Part shown: positions 15,057-22,297 of the stretch, in pieces
Numbering within the stretch: the first letter of the stretch is position 1
How the letters are laid out: every line of letters starts with the position of its first letter
IMG/VR virus record: IMGVR_UViG_3300032304_001148
Location: 1-37,887 of that record
Source: a virus
Length of the DNA: 37,887 nucleotides
Strand: one strand, 5' to 3'
Position numbers and translations under genes: made by a program
Notes under the pieces: generated by a model
What the model was told of the DNA's origin: nothing
Seen by the model: the letters and a program-made list of their open reading frames with translations, nothing else
Database searches by the model: none

Positions 15057-15807
15057 AGCCGAGGTCCTTGAATTGGTCAAGATGAACGATTGGTCTAGTG
15101 TCGAAGATGTCGCACCAGTCATGGCGCAGCACCTGATCGAACAAGAAGGTGTAGTTGATAGCGTCGTGGGCGCATGCCCGCATGCTGTACCCGTAGTTGG
15201 CGCGGAAGAACGCCGCTACCCCGCGCACGTAGCTCTCGTAGCACTGAATGTTGTAGTTGAAGAAGTTGGAGTAGGTGCGCCGGTGCAAGTGCTCTTTGAC
15301 TTTGGCGCTGTCAACAAAAGCGACGTAGCGAGGCTGGGCGTTGAAAACCGCATCTAGCAACCGGCGTTCCTTCGGGTCTCGCATAGCCCGATAGGTTGTC
15401 ATGGCGTTGAACTCAAGCAACACGTAGTCAAACTGCTTCAACTGGGTGATGACCGGCGCCAACGCGTACGAGTCGCCCTGAAACACCGAGGCTTGCGGGC
15501 GCAAGTGCTTGAACGCCGCGCAACACCCCGGGTCATGGTCAAGCGCTACGTGCTCAATCAAGCGTTCGTTGCCGAAGGGGGCAGTGCTCAGCCCGAAGCC
15601 GCAAAACACCTCAAGCACCGCTAGCGCGTCGTCCGGTATGGTGCGGTTGACGTACCAGACCTGCTCGGCGTAGGTGAGCGTAGAGCGAAGCGAGTCGTTT
15701 AGCCAATGCTGCATACCCACCGCATCAGCCGAGGCGGGGGTATCAGCGTTTTCGGCGGGCACGTAGAACCGAACCCCTTTGTACTCGGCGTGTCGAAGTT
15801 GAATCAT
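15043..15807 (-). CDS. Class I SAM-methyltransferase-like protein
   Basis: A 254-residue protein with a Rossmann methyltransferase core. Motif I is VLEVFCGFG (64-72), the acidic loop is VALDHDP (87-93), FQGDSY (109-114) fits motif III, and DYVLLEFNAM (127-136) occupies the motif IV position. FCGFG recalls cytosine-C5 methylases, but no PCQ catalytic motif or target-recognition domain follows, and no DPPY-type amino-methylase motif is seen. It is therefore more likely a small-molecule or modified-base tailoring enzyme than a restriction-type methylase. It overlaps the genes on both sides (ATGA with the preceding one), placing it inside the modification operon. Substrate unknown. Confidence 0.65.
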   Translation of the reverse strand: MIQLRHAEYKGVRFYVPAENADTPASADAVGMQHWLNDSLRSTLTYAEQVWYVNRTIPDDALAVLEVFCGFGLSTAPFGNERLIEHVALDHDPGCCAAFKHLRPQASVFQGDSYALAPVITQLKQFDYVLLEFNAMTTYRAMRDPKERRLLDAVFNAQPRYVAFVDSAKVKEHLHRRTYSNFFNYNIQCYESYVRGVAAFFRANYGYSMRACAHDAINYTFLFDQVLRHDWCDIFDTRPIVHLDQFKDLGYVDV

Positions 15808-16310
15808 ACAGCGGATAGAGAGCGATTTTCAGGCTCGCGCATGAAAGACGGAACACCCAGCTTCCAGGTAGCAAACTTGCTTTTGTGCAGGCGATAGTAC
15901 TTGCGGTACGCGGAGACAGAGTCGCCGGGCACGCGGCACTCGTCGGGCATAGCTTGAGGCGGCTCGCGCCAAAGGAACTTGCCGGCCAGCAGCGCGGGCG
16001 GGGGCGACGTGAGCACGCCTTTGATGTACTGCTCGCACGCATGCCGACGGCCGTAGCGCACGGCGTACTCGTTGCAGAGGTAAACGCCTAGATCACGAAG
16101 CCAGCTGTACTGGACTTTGGACTCAGCAGCCCACTTGACCGACGGATGATTGACGTGCGTGGGCTTGTACGGCACCGCAGCGCCGTTACCGTGAATGTGA
16201 TGCACGGTGCAAAGGATCTGCGCAGTTTCGAGGATCATTTTGACCACGTGCACATCGCAGTGCATGGCCGCAGCCATAGGGGGAACGTGATGCAGGTAGA
16301 AGATGTTCAT
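15804..16310 (-). CDS. Conserved phage protein, possibly DenV-like
   Basis: A 168-residue protein. MHCDVHVVKMILETAQILCT, YKPTHVNHPSVKWAAES, YGRRHACEQY and QAMPDECRVPGDSVSAYRKYY form a pattern I recognise from a family common in T4-like and cyanophage genomes, usually unannotated. Layout (N-terminal H-x-V/L-x-x-M-x-x-E helix, His-rich core) is reminiscent of the pyrimidine-dimer glycosylase DenV, but this is a fold-level suspicion only. Its place at the head of the base-modification operon makes a DNA-base-related function plausible. ATG 16310; its stop overlaps the methyltransferase-like start. Confidence 0.65.
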   Translation of the reverse strand: MNIFYLHHVPPMAAAMHCDVHVVKMILETAQILCTVHHIHGNGAAVPYKPTHVNHPSVKWAAESKVQYSWLRDLGVYLCNEYAVRYGRRHACEQYIKGVLTSPPPALLAGKFLWREPPQAMPDECRVPGDSVSAYRKYYRLHKSKFATWKLGVPSFMREPENRSLSAV

Positions 16311-16313
16311 GGT

Positions 16314-16613
16314 TTAAGCCCCCTTGCGTGCGGTGACGCGGACGGTGGTGACGTCGGCGGACTTGGTATGAGCGCGGATGAACTGAGGCGACAAGTGCCG
16401 GCGCACGGCTTCCATGTCAAGGGTTTCGCGCTGCGACACGCTGACCGACACGCGGAACATTTCGCCTTCGACAGCGCCCACGCCGACTTCCTCGACGATG
16501 GCGTTTTTAAGCTCGGTTTCTTGCGCTTGCAGCGTGGCGATCTGTGCCTTGATTTGACCCAGACGGTCGATGCGCTGCTCGAGAGACTCGGGAGAGGGGG
16601 TAGCGGTTGTCAT
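16314..16613 (-). CDS. Coiled-coil phage protein (99 aa)
   Basis: A 99-residue protein with an N-terminal heptad-like helix (LEQRIDRLGQIKAQIATLQA, then QETELKNAIVEE). A compact C-terminal half follows (GEMFRVSVSVSQRETLDMEA, RRHLSPQF, TTVRVTARKGA). The helix-then-strand layout, with the FRVSVS...R...D...VRR pattern, recurs in small early proteins of proteobacterial phages. Function is unknown; an Gp157-like or DNA-end accessory role is speculative. CTGGAG precedes ATG 16613, and the GATTAAAAAATACAAT element lies 85 nt upstream, so this may be the first gene of the modification operon. Confidence 0.7.
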   Translation of the reverse strand: MTTATPSPESLEQRIDRLGQIKAQIATLQAQETELKNAIVEEVGVGAVEGEMFRVSVSVSQRETLDMEAVRRHLSPQFIRAHTKSADVTTVRVTARKGA

Positions 16614-16697
16614 GTTGAAGCTCCAGTTAGAGAGTTACGCGTTGGTGCGAAGTGCGCCAACGTGACCTTAGTTTAGGTCAAGTCAGCGCGGTGGCTA

Positions 16698-16713
16698 ATT
16701 GTATTTTTTAATC
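16698..16713 (-). promoter_or_regulatory. GATTAAAAAATACAAT promoter-like box
   Basis: On the minus strand this 16-mer is identical to the one at 21341-21326 and differs by one base from the plus-strand copy at 21518. TACAAT is a near-consensus -10. A TGCTTAGATT box (16725-16716) overlaps its upstream flank by position. It points toward the coiled-coil gene and modification operon (16613 downward). The gap 16614-16732 has no gene. Confidence 0.55.
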
Positions 16714-16732
16714 GGAATCTAAGCACTGATAG

Positions 16733-16831
16733 TCATCCCGGACTCCACACTAGCACATCGAGCGCCAACACCACGAAGGCCAGCGCGTACACCGCAACCC
16801 AGACCACCGGCGACAAGTCTTCGTGTTTCAC
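16733..16831 (-). CDS. Tiny predicted membrane protein (32 aa)
   Basis: A GTG start at 16831-16829 overlaps the TGA of the preceding gene (GTGA), giving a 32-residue product. It has a short polar N-terminus (VKHEDLSPVV) followed by a 17-19-residue hydrophobic segment (WVAVYALAFVVLALDVLVW) and a TGA stop. The exact stop/start overlap and the clean transmembrane helix argue for a real translationally coupled micro-gene. Chance cannot be excluded at this length. No family is recognised. Confidence 0.5.
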   Translation of the reverse strand: MKHEDLSPVVWVAVYALAFVVLALDVLVWSPG

Positions 16832-17085
16832 TTTGCGGCCTCCCGCAGCCCGCGCCAAGGCAAACACTGCACAATGGACGCATTGTCTGGGTTCGCCGCC
16901 CGCTGCATTGCGCGGTCCGGGGCGGAGTCGCCCACGAACCAGTCGCGGCCGTTCCAGTAGGCGTAGGCCTTGAAGCCCCGGTCCGGGCCGTAGTTGACGT
17001 AACTACGTTCGTAGACGCCGGGTCTAGCGGGTACTGCAGACCCTACAAACCACGGGGTAAGCTCGTCATTCCTGTGTCTTGTCAT
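16828..17085 (-). CDS. Small phage hypothetical protein (85 aa)
   Basis: ATG 17085 is preferred to the further upstream in-frame start at 17193 because AAGGAG stands 9 nt before it, and because a coupled upstream gene occupies the intervening DNA. The 85-residue product contains PWFVGSAVPARPGVYERSY, FKAYAYWNGRDWFVGD and CLPWRGL. This W-rich beta pattern (P..PGVYER...F.YWNG..W) is typical of small phage and prophage proteins of unknown function that read like an SH3-like or carbohydrate-binding mini-fold. It is coupled by overlap to genes on both sides. Confidence 0.72.
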   Translation of the reverse strand: MTRHRNDELTPWFVGSAVPARPGVYERSYVNYGPDRGFKAYAYWNGRDWFVGDSAPDRAMQRAANPDNASIVQCLPWRGLREAAK

Positions 17086-17261
17086 TTGTCGGTGCTCCTT
17101 GGTTTGGCGCCCGCTGCTCGCGCTGCGCGTTGCGCCCCTATCAGGGTGCTGTAGGTGTTGTGCCCCACGTAGGCGACTTTTTTCTTCACCCACAAGGTCA
17201 CTTGAAAGCGCCAGCCGCCTCCGCGTTGCAGGCTGTAGATTGTGTCAATCGTGTATTCCAT
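17082..17261 (-). CDS. Small basic protein (59 aa)
   Basis: A 59-residue gene: ATG 17261 is preceded by TAGGAG at 9 nt, and the TGA (17084-17082) overlaps the next ATG. The product is strongly basic: it starts MEYTIDTIYSLQRGGGWRFQ and continues with a WVKKKVAYVGHNTY segment and an Ala/Arg-rich helix (GAQRAARAAGAKPR). It resembles a single beta-sheet plus helix nucleic-acid-binding mini-protein, such as an integrase arm-type fold, but that is only an impression. It is the first gene after the primase-helicase. Confidence 0.65.
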   Translation of the reverse strand: MEYTIDTIYSLQRGGGWRFQVTLWVKKKVAYVGHNTYSTLIGAQRAARAAGAKPRSTDK

Positions 17262-17290
17262 GTTAGCAATCTCCTAGCTCAGTTGACAAA

Positions 17291-17308
17291 GCTCGCGGGG
17301 CTGCGAGC
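17291..17308 (-). terminator. Hairpin between primase-helicase and small genes
   Basis: A perfect 6-bp stem, GCTCGC/GCGAGC, with a 6-nt loop. On the minus strand it is followed by only TTTG, so it would be a weak terminator or an attenuating 5'-leader hairpin 30 nt before the 59-residue gene. Confidence 0.4.
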
Positions 17309-17333
17309 AGCTTAATGACGCCACAGATGAAAG

Positions 17334-19700
17334 TCAATCATCGGCGTCGCTCTTGGCGGCTGTGCCGCCGGTTAGAGACTTGAACTCGCCATAGAAGCGG
17401 TTGGCGTACCCGGCGCGCCACGTCAGGCGGTAGCCGCTGTATTCGGCTCCGCGCACGTTGCCCACTGCGCGCCCTATGGCCACCGTAGACAGCGTTCGCA
17501 TTCGGCCCAACGTAAGCAGCGTGGCCTCAAGGTTGCGGTCGAAACCGATCTTGTCCTGGATGTCGCTAGAGCTGAAGCGCTCGCCGGGCGGGAAGGTGCG
17601 GAACAGCCAGCCCACGAACTCGTCTTTGAGGCTGTAGTCCTCGTCCACGGCGCGAACCCGCAAGTCGTCTCGCATGGGGTCGATGAGCCCGGCGACAATG
17701 ACCGCCCGCCGCACGAATTGATCCCACTCGTAGAAGCGGGACGGGCGGAACGCGGGTACGGCGTCAGCCGGGGCGCGAGCCCCATTCTGCAACAACCGCA
17801 GCACCGCGCACAACACCGCACGGCGACGGCTGAGCGCGTACTCTAGCAGCTGCGGGTGGGTGAACTCCTCCGTGATGCGGCGATCGAACTCGACCACTAT
17901 GGAGCGAGTCATTATTTCCTCGCTGGGGCGGACGTTGATGCCGTTGACAATGAGCGTGGTCCGGGGGGTGAACTGCACGGTGTCGTTCTTGCCAAGTAGC
18001 CGCGCCTTGAACTTGCCGGAGGTGATGAGCTCGGTCAGCGCTTGGCTGTGGAAGCGCCCGTTCTGGTTGTCAAACACCATAACGTCGGGGTCCTCCATGA
18101 AGTACGACGTCAGCTGCTTGATCTGTTCTTCTTCGTTGCCCGACAGGCTGTAGTTGGCGGGCTCTTTGCTTAGGATGATCTGCGGTAGGTAGGACCAGAT
18201 AGTCTTGCCGTCGGCGGGGTAAGGCGACGTGACGATGAAGGCGGGGGCTTTGTCTAGTACTTTCCGGGCCACCGCTGACAGCAGCGTGGTGATGGATAGC
18301 GACAGCCCGATTTCGCGTGAATGGAAGGGGAAGTCGGCGTACAAGTCTTGCAGCGTGGTCAGGGCGTCGGCTACCTCTAGCTTGTCCACCTCCGCCTGGG
18401 TAATGCCCAACCCTTCGCCGATGTAGAAGGAGGTGTCGCGGTTGAAGCCTTCGTCTGTAACGAGGTGGCCTTCTCGGGTGACCAAAGGATACATACACAC
18501 TCCGTTGATGCGCGGCATGCCCCAGTTGATAGACGGGTCCATCATTCGGCGCACCAACCGCGAGTCCGCCTCTATCACTACGTCAACCTTCTCTTTACCG
18601 TCCACGCGCACGAACTGGACGTGCCCCTCAAGGTGGTGCGCGAAGGCGTCCGAGCCGGGGCGTAGCATGACGGTGTCGTTGTAGCCGGGAGCGCCCCGGC
18701 GCATAACCACCACCGCCGACCCCGCGTAGCTGAACAATGTCTTTTCCGAGTCGGGCACTGCGGCTATGATCTTGACGGCCTCGTTTACGGCGTCCTCCAT
18801 GCTGACGCGGGTGAGGTTGATCTTGGGCTTGCCCTCCTTGGCTACCTTGCCGCTTTCCGCGATTTTGGACGGCAACCACTTCTTGACGCGGTCCGTTTCC
18901 CACCCGAACGCCTCCAGCGAGGCGAACCCGGCCACCGGCTTCCCGTCGGCCAGACGCTTGTAGGTGTCGTCAACGTCGCCTTGCTTGTCCTCGTCATCGT
19001 CGATGAGGTAGGATATGGCTTTCACCGCCCGCCGCGCCATCTCGATGGGGACCCCCGCCTTGGCGAAGCCGCCTATCACGCGCAACATCGAGTCGTGCCG
19101 GATGCCGGGGGCAATCGAGTGCTTCACCCATATGACGGTCATCATCACGCCCAGCGCCATCTTAAGGTCGGCTTCGTCGATGAGCGGGGGCTCGCCGGTG
19201 CAGTCTACCCACTGCACTGCGTGCTCGTGGCGCGACGGGGGGAACACCGTCTGGCTGTTGTCGCCTCGGTACTCAATGCACTTGACGATGGCGCCGCCGG
19301 TTTCCTTCTTGGACAACCGCCAGTCCGCCGACGACTTGGTGCCGCCCTCAACGTGGTACAGGTAGTGTGAGGGGATGACGGAGTCGCTTTCGCCGGGGTA
19401 TATGCGGCCGAACCGCCAGCCCGTGGGCGGCAAGAACCAGGAGCCGATCTTGCGGGCTATGGGGTGGTCAAGGTCGATGTCGATGAGGTTCCCGGACACC
19501 GCCCCCAGTTGCACCCCGATGTTGCTAAGCCCCTTGAAGTCGTCCAGGGTGTAGGCGGTGTCCTGCCACCCGGTAAGGCGTATCACCTTGGAGTTGGGCA
19601 GTATTGGCAGGCACTTCCAGCCCTTGGCTGTGTAGGCTTGATAGGCCTTCTTTATGGCGTCGGCGTGAGCGCGAGCTTCGTCTAACGTGGGCGTTGTCAA
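17334..19700 (-). CDS. Primase-polymerase/helicase fusion
   Basis: A 788-residue protein. The N-terminal ~180 residues are an archaeo-eukaryotic-type primase-polymerase domain: GVQLGAVSGNLIDIDLD with Asp74/Asp76/Asp78, SHYLY with His112, and IEYRGDNSQTVFPPSRH (142-158). The C-terminal part is a P-loop helicase-like ATPase with a degenerate Walker A, SPYPADGKT (492-500), and a Walker B-like VMVFDN (540-545) ending in Asn. It is expected to prime and unwind DNA for the family A polymerase. The start is TTG 19700 with AAGGA 7-8 nt upstream; no ATG fits better. It is the second gene of the minus-strand operon. Confidence 0.88.
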   Translation of the reverse strand: MTTPTLDEARAHADAIKKAYQAYTAKGWKCLPILPNSKVIRLTGWQDTAYTLDDFKGLSNIGVQLGAVSGNLIDIDLDHPIARKIGSWFLPPTGWRFGRIYPGESDSVIPSHYLYHVEGGTKSSADWRLSKKETGGAIVKCIEYRGDNSQTVFPPSRHEHAVQWVDCTGEPPLIDEADLKMALGVMMTVIWVKHSIAPGIRHDSMLRVIGGFAKAGVPIEMARRAVKAISYLIDDDEDKQGDVDDTYKRLADGKPVAGFASLEAFGWETDRVKKWLPSKIAESGKVAKEGKPKINLTRVSMEDAVNEAVKIIAAVPDSEKTLFSYAGSAVVVMRRGAPGYNDTVMLRPGSDAFAHHLEGHVQFVRVDGKEKVDVVIEADSRLVRRMMDPSINWGMPRINGVCMYPLVTREGHLVTDEGFNRDTSFYIGEGLGITQAEVDKLEVADALTTLQDLYADFPFHSREIGLSLSITTLLSAVARKVLDKAPAFIVTSPYPADGKTIWSYLPQIILSKEPANYSLSGNEEEQIKQLTSYFMEDPDVMVFDNQNGRFHSQALTELITSGKFKARLLGKNDTVQFTPRTTLIVNGINVRPSEEIMTRSIVVEFDRRITEEFTHPQLLEYALSRRRAVLCAVLRLLQNGARAPADAVPAFRPSRFYEWDQFVRRAVIVAGLIDPMRDDLRVRAVDEDYSLKDEFVGWLFRTFPPGERFSSSDIQDKIGFDRNLEATLLTLGRMRTLSTVAIGRAVGNVRGAEYSGYRLTWRAGYANRFYGEFKSLTGGTAAKSDADD

Positions 19701-19715
19701 GGCGGGGTCCTTACG

Positions 19716-21248
19716 TCAAAAGATTTCGCGCAGTACGTCCATGTGGCCGTCTTTGCGGCGGACGTGAAGCTTGCGCGGGGTGGGCAACGAATAGCATTCG
19801 ATGCGTGCGCGTTGGGCACTGCGGGGAAAGGCAGGGGCGCTACTATAACCGCGCCGCCGCGCCCACTGCTCCGCGTGCCAACGGGCTCCGCCGTCGTACT
19901 CGACGCAAACAAACTGCGTCACGTCCAGGCTGACCCCGGTGTCAGTCTCGCAGTCGTACACCGCCATCAGCAGCTGCTTGCCGGGGAACCGGGCGGAGTT
20001 CCGCACCACGTAGGAGCACTTGACCACGTTGACAAGCAGCCCTTCGGCCGAGCCCAGCATAGGGTCGATGGCTTGCAGCGCCAACTGCTTGACGCCGCGC
20101 CGGGGCGCTTCGCGTTGTTGGGCGTCCTTGTCACCCTTGGTCACTGGCTCAACTTTGCCGCCCTTCTCACGGCTCCAGTTTTCCATGGTGTCCACCCCGC
20201 CCAACCGGGCCAGGTTGCCCACGTAGTCCAGCACCAGGCAGTCGGCTTTGCCGGCGGCAATGCGCATACCCCGTCCCAACATCTGCACCCAAAGAGCGCT
20301 TGACGTTGTAGGGCGCAGGCAGACGATGGCGTCCAGGGCGGGGAAGTCAAACCCCGTGGTCAGGATGTCCACGTTGCACATGAAGCGGAACTCGCCCGCC
20401 TTCCACGCGCCCAGCCGGTCGTCGCGGTCGGGGGTGTCGGCGGTCACATAGTCGGCAGTCTGCCCGTTGGCATTCAACCACTCGCACGCCTTGCGCGCAG
20501 TCTCCACCGTGGGGCAGAACACCAACACGTGCTTGCGCTTCTGCAAGTGCGCCAGCGAGTTGCGCAGCGCGGCGGCAAGCCACCCTTCGGCGTTGATGGC
20601 TTGTTCGGTGCCGGACTGGCTGAAGTCGCCGCCCACCTTGCGCACCCCGCCCATGTCCAGTTGCCATTCGGTTTGCACCCCGCGCAACGGCGCCAGGAAG
20701 CCCTGCTCAACCAGTTCAAGGGCGGGCAGTTGGTAGGCCAGCACATCGAAGTGCTTCTTGTCGCCGTAGATGGCGCCGCCGTCAAGCCGCCATGGGGTAG
20801 CGCTGAGCCCGATGCGGCGCACGCCGGTTTCGGCAATGAACCGGTTGTACATCAGCCCCTCACCGTCCGGCGGAACTAAGTGCGCCTCGTCAATGACCAC
20901 GGCGTTCAACCCGCGCTGCTTGAACTCTTCAGCTCGCTTGAACACCGACTGTATCGACGCGAACACTATGGGCGCGTCCGGTTCGTCACGGTTCAACCCC
21001 GCGCAGCACACCCCGGTGGGGGTGTCCGGGGCGTAGCGCCGCAACGTGGCCTCGTTCTGCTGAACGAGTTCCTTCACGTGCGTCACCACCACGAGGCGAC
21101 CGCCCTTCTGCGCGAACTTGGAAGCCAAGTGCGCAATGACCAGCGACTTGCCCGCGCCGGTGGGCAGTTGCAGAGCGGGGTTCAGACCGTCACGCAGCGC
21201 TTGCACTGCGGCGGTGATGGCGTCTTTTTGGTAGTATCGAAGTTCCAC
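19716..21248 (-). CDS. SF2 DEAH-type DNA helicase
   Basis: A 510-residue superfamily 2 helicase of the RecG/UvsW/Res-III type. Motif I is PTGAGKS (29-35), Ia VVTHVKELVQQN, II VVIDEAH with Asp120-Glu121, III LSATPW, a helicase C-domain VLVFCPTVETARK, V LTTGFDFP and VI QMLGRGMR. A C-terminal ~120-residue extension follows (KDGHMDVLREIF end). It likely remodels forks or unwinds DNA during early replication or recombination. GTG 21248 is the start; the ribosome site is weak. It is the first gene after the divergent control region, so probably an immediate-early gene. Confidence 0.9.
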   Translation of the reverse strand: MELRYYQKDAITAAVQALRDGLNPALQLPTGAGKSLVIAHLASKFAQKGGRLVVVTHVKELVQQNEATLRRYAPDTPTGVCCAGLNRDEPDAPIVFASIQSVFKRAEEFKQRGLNAVVIDEAHLVPPDGEGLMYNRFIAETGVRRIGLSATPWRLDGGAIYGDKKHFDVLAYQLPALELVEQGFLAPLRGVQTEWQLDMGGVRKVGGDFSQSGTEQAINAEGWLAAALRNSLAHLQKRKHVLVFCPTVETARKACEWLNANGQTADYVTADTPDRDDRLGAWKAGEFRFMCNVDILTTGFDFPALDAIVCLRPTTSSALWVQMLGRGMRIAAGKADCLVLDYVGNLARLGGVDTMENWSREKGGKVEPVTKGDKDAQQREAPRRGVKQLALQAIDPMLGSAEGLLVNVVKCSYVVRNSARFPGKQLLMAVYDCETDTGVSLDVTQFVCVEYDGGARWHAEQWARRRGYSSAPAFPRSAQRARIECYSLPTPRKLHVRRKDGHMDVLREIF

Positions 21249-21325
21249 TTGAGGTCAGCCTTCAGTTCGAAGTTACGGCCCATAGTTTAGGTGCGCGGGT
21301 GGGGTCAAACCCGCTTGAGCCAGCC

Positions 21326-21341
21326 ATTGTATTTTTTAATC
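21326..21341 (-). promoter_or_regulatory. GATTAAAAAATACAAT box toward SF2 helicase
   Basis: This exact 16-base match to the box at 16698-16713 is oriented toward the helicase gene, 78 nt before its GTG. CTAT lies 19 nt upstream of GATT, as it does at 16698 (18 nt at 21518). TACAAT would be the -10; no -35 consensus is visible, so an activator or phage factor may be needed. Confidence 0.6.
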
Positions 21342-21459
21342 AACACTGCTGAGCCCATAGTGGTCCTAGATGACGCGAGGCGTGCTTAGGTGCGCTGCGG
21401 CCGATCACCTATGCTTAGGTGTTAGCAACGTCACGATCGGCGCACTACGGCATTTTGCC

Positions 21460-21471
21460 AGGGTTAACCCT
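21460..21471. promoter_or_regulatory. AGGGTTAACCCT palindrome, copy 1
   Basis: A perfect 12-bp palindrome, identical to the one at 24318-24329. It lies 46 bp upstream of the plus-strand promoter-like box, an operator-like position for a dimeric regulator. Confidence 0.5.
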
Positions 21472-21517
21472 TAGATTTGATGGGCTTTTTAGGCTTACGC
21501 TATGACGGCAGAGCTGC

Positions 21518-21533
21518 GATTAAAAAATGCAAT
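21518..21533 (+). promoter_or_regulatory. GATTAAAAAATGCAAT box toward small early genes
   Basis: A plus-strand copy of the promoter-like box with one substitution (TGCAAT for TACAAT). It lies 106 nt before the first plus-strand gene. CTAT occurs 18 nt upstream of GATT, close to the spacing at the other two copies. Confidence 0.55.
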
Positions 21534-21639
21534 GGCGTGCGAGTACACCGGGCACGCCGTTTGCTTAGATTTGCGCTTAAACTAGCGTCAGCGGTTGGCA
21601 AGGTGCAAACCGCACCGGAACTTAGAAATGGAGAGTTAC

Positions 21640-22026
21640 ATGCAAGCCATCACCCAACTGACCCCTGACATGAACGAGCACGGCGGTGCGCTTATGATTG
21701 TTGACGGCCGCAAGTGCTCCTTTAGCAGCGTGCGCAGCTACACGCTGTACAACAACTCGGTGTACGGCGAAGACCGCGACCCCGCCGAGCGCGAAGCGCA
21801 GGCCGCGGCCCGGGGCCACGAGCTTTACTGGATCAACCTCGAGTCCACCACCATCTGCGGCGATCGCGGCTACTACGAGCGCGAGGCGGCCAAGTGGGCT
21901 GCGGCCCCTCGCCTCAACGTGGGCGCAGTGGTTGAGTTCGAAGGCAAGTACTTCCGTATCGAGCGCGCCCCCAACAACAACTTCCGCCCCGTGCAAGTGC
22001 ACGACGTCGCGGTGTTCAGCATCTAA
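21640..22026 (+). CDS. Hypothetical early protein (128 aa)
   Basis: ATG 21640 is preferred over ATG 21628 and a TTG at 21595 because GGAG lies 6 nt upstream. The 128-residue product has CSFSSVRSYTLYNNSVYGED, an acidic helix (PAEREAQAAARGHELYW), and a C-terminal beta region (GAVVEFEGKYFRIERAP, VQVHDVAVF) that looks like a small barrel. It is the first gene of the rightward early block, followed by coupled small genes. Family not recognised; phage early genes of this size are often host-takeover factors, which is inference only. Confidence 0.7.
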   Translation: MQAITQLTPDMNEHGGALMIVDGRKCSFSSVRSYTLYNNSVYGEDRDPAEREAQAAARGHELYWINLESTTICGDRGYYEREAAKWAAAPRLNVGAVVEFEGKYFRIERAPNNNFRPVQVHDVAVFSI

Positions 22027-22045
22027 CCCATAACTGGAGCCTATC

Positions 22046-22297
22046 ATGTACGACCTGAAGACTACGATGATCGACCTTGACAAGCTGCTGGAGGCGGGCA
22101 AGGAAGACGCCGACCAAGGCACCCGCTTCGCTTGCGCTTATGGCCGCGCCTCGGCTTTCCTGTGCTTCTTGCTGGGCGACCTGCCCCCGGACCGCTTCCA
22201 GTACTGGGCGGGGCGGTTGTACATCACGGCCGACGAGCGCCGCGCCGAAGCCGCCGCCGAAGCCGCCGAACGCGCCTTGAAGGAGGCCGCGCAATGA
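22046..22297 (+). CDS. Hypothetical early protein (83 aa)
   Basis: CTGGAG lies 8 nt before ATG 22046. The 83-residue acidic helical protein includes MIDLDKLLEAGKEDADQG, a hydrophobic stretch (ASAFLCFLLGDLPPDRF) and a highly charged Ala/Glu/Arg helix at the C-terminus (RRAEAAAEAAERALKEAAQ). No family is recognised. Its stop overlaps the next start (ATGA at 22294-22297). Confidence 0.7.
   Translation: MYDLKTTMIDLDKLLEAGKEDADQGTRFACAYGRASAFLCFLLGDLPPDRFQYWAGRLYITADERRAEAAAEAAERALKEAAQ

Larger units (their letters stand above)
21249..21639. promoter_or_regulatory. Divergent control region
   Basis: This is 391 bp without a gene between diverging operons. It contains GATTAAAAAATRCAAT boxes facing outward (21341-21326 minus, 21518-21533 plus), TGCTTAGGTG direct repeats at 21383-21392 and 21412-21421, and TGCTTAGATT at 21562-21571. 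CACCTA-TGCT-TAGGTG forms a perfect dyad at 21406-21421, nested in GCCGATC/GATCGGC arms (21400-21406, 21435-21441). An AGGGTTAACCCT palindrome lies at 21460-21471. This dense set of dyads and repeats is what a regulatory switch or replication-initiation site would look like. Confidence 0.75.

Noticed and set aside
15043-15807. Classical cytosine-C5 DNA methyltransferase
   Set aside because: FCGFG resembles motif I, but the PCQ catalytic motif, ENV motif and target-recognition domain are missing.
16828-17193. Longer 121-residue start for the gene ending at 16828
   Set aside because: The 59-residue coupled gene occupies the extension, and ATG 17085 has a strong AAGGAG site.
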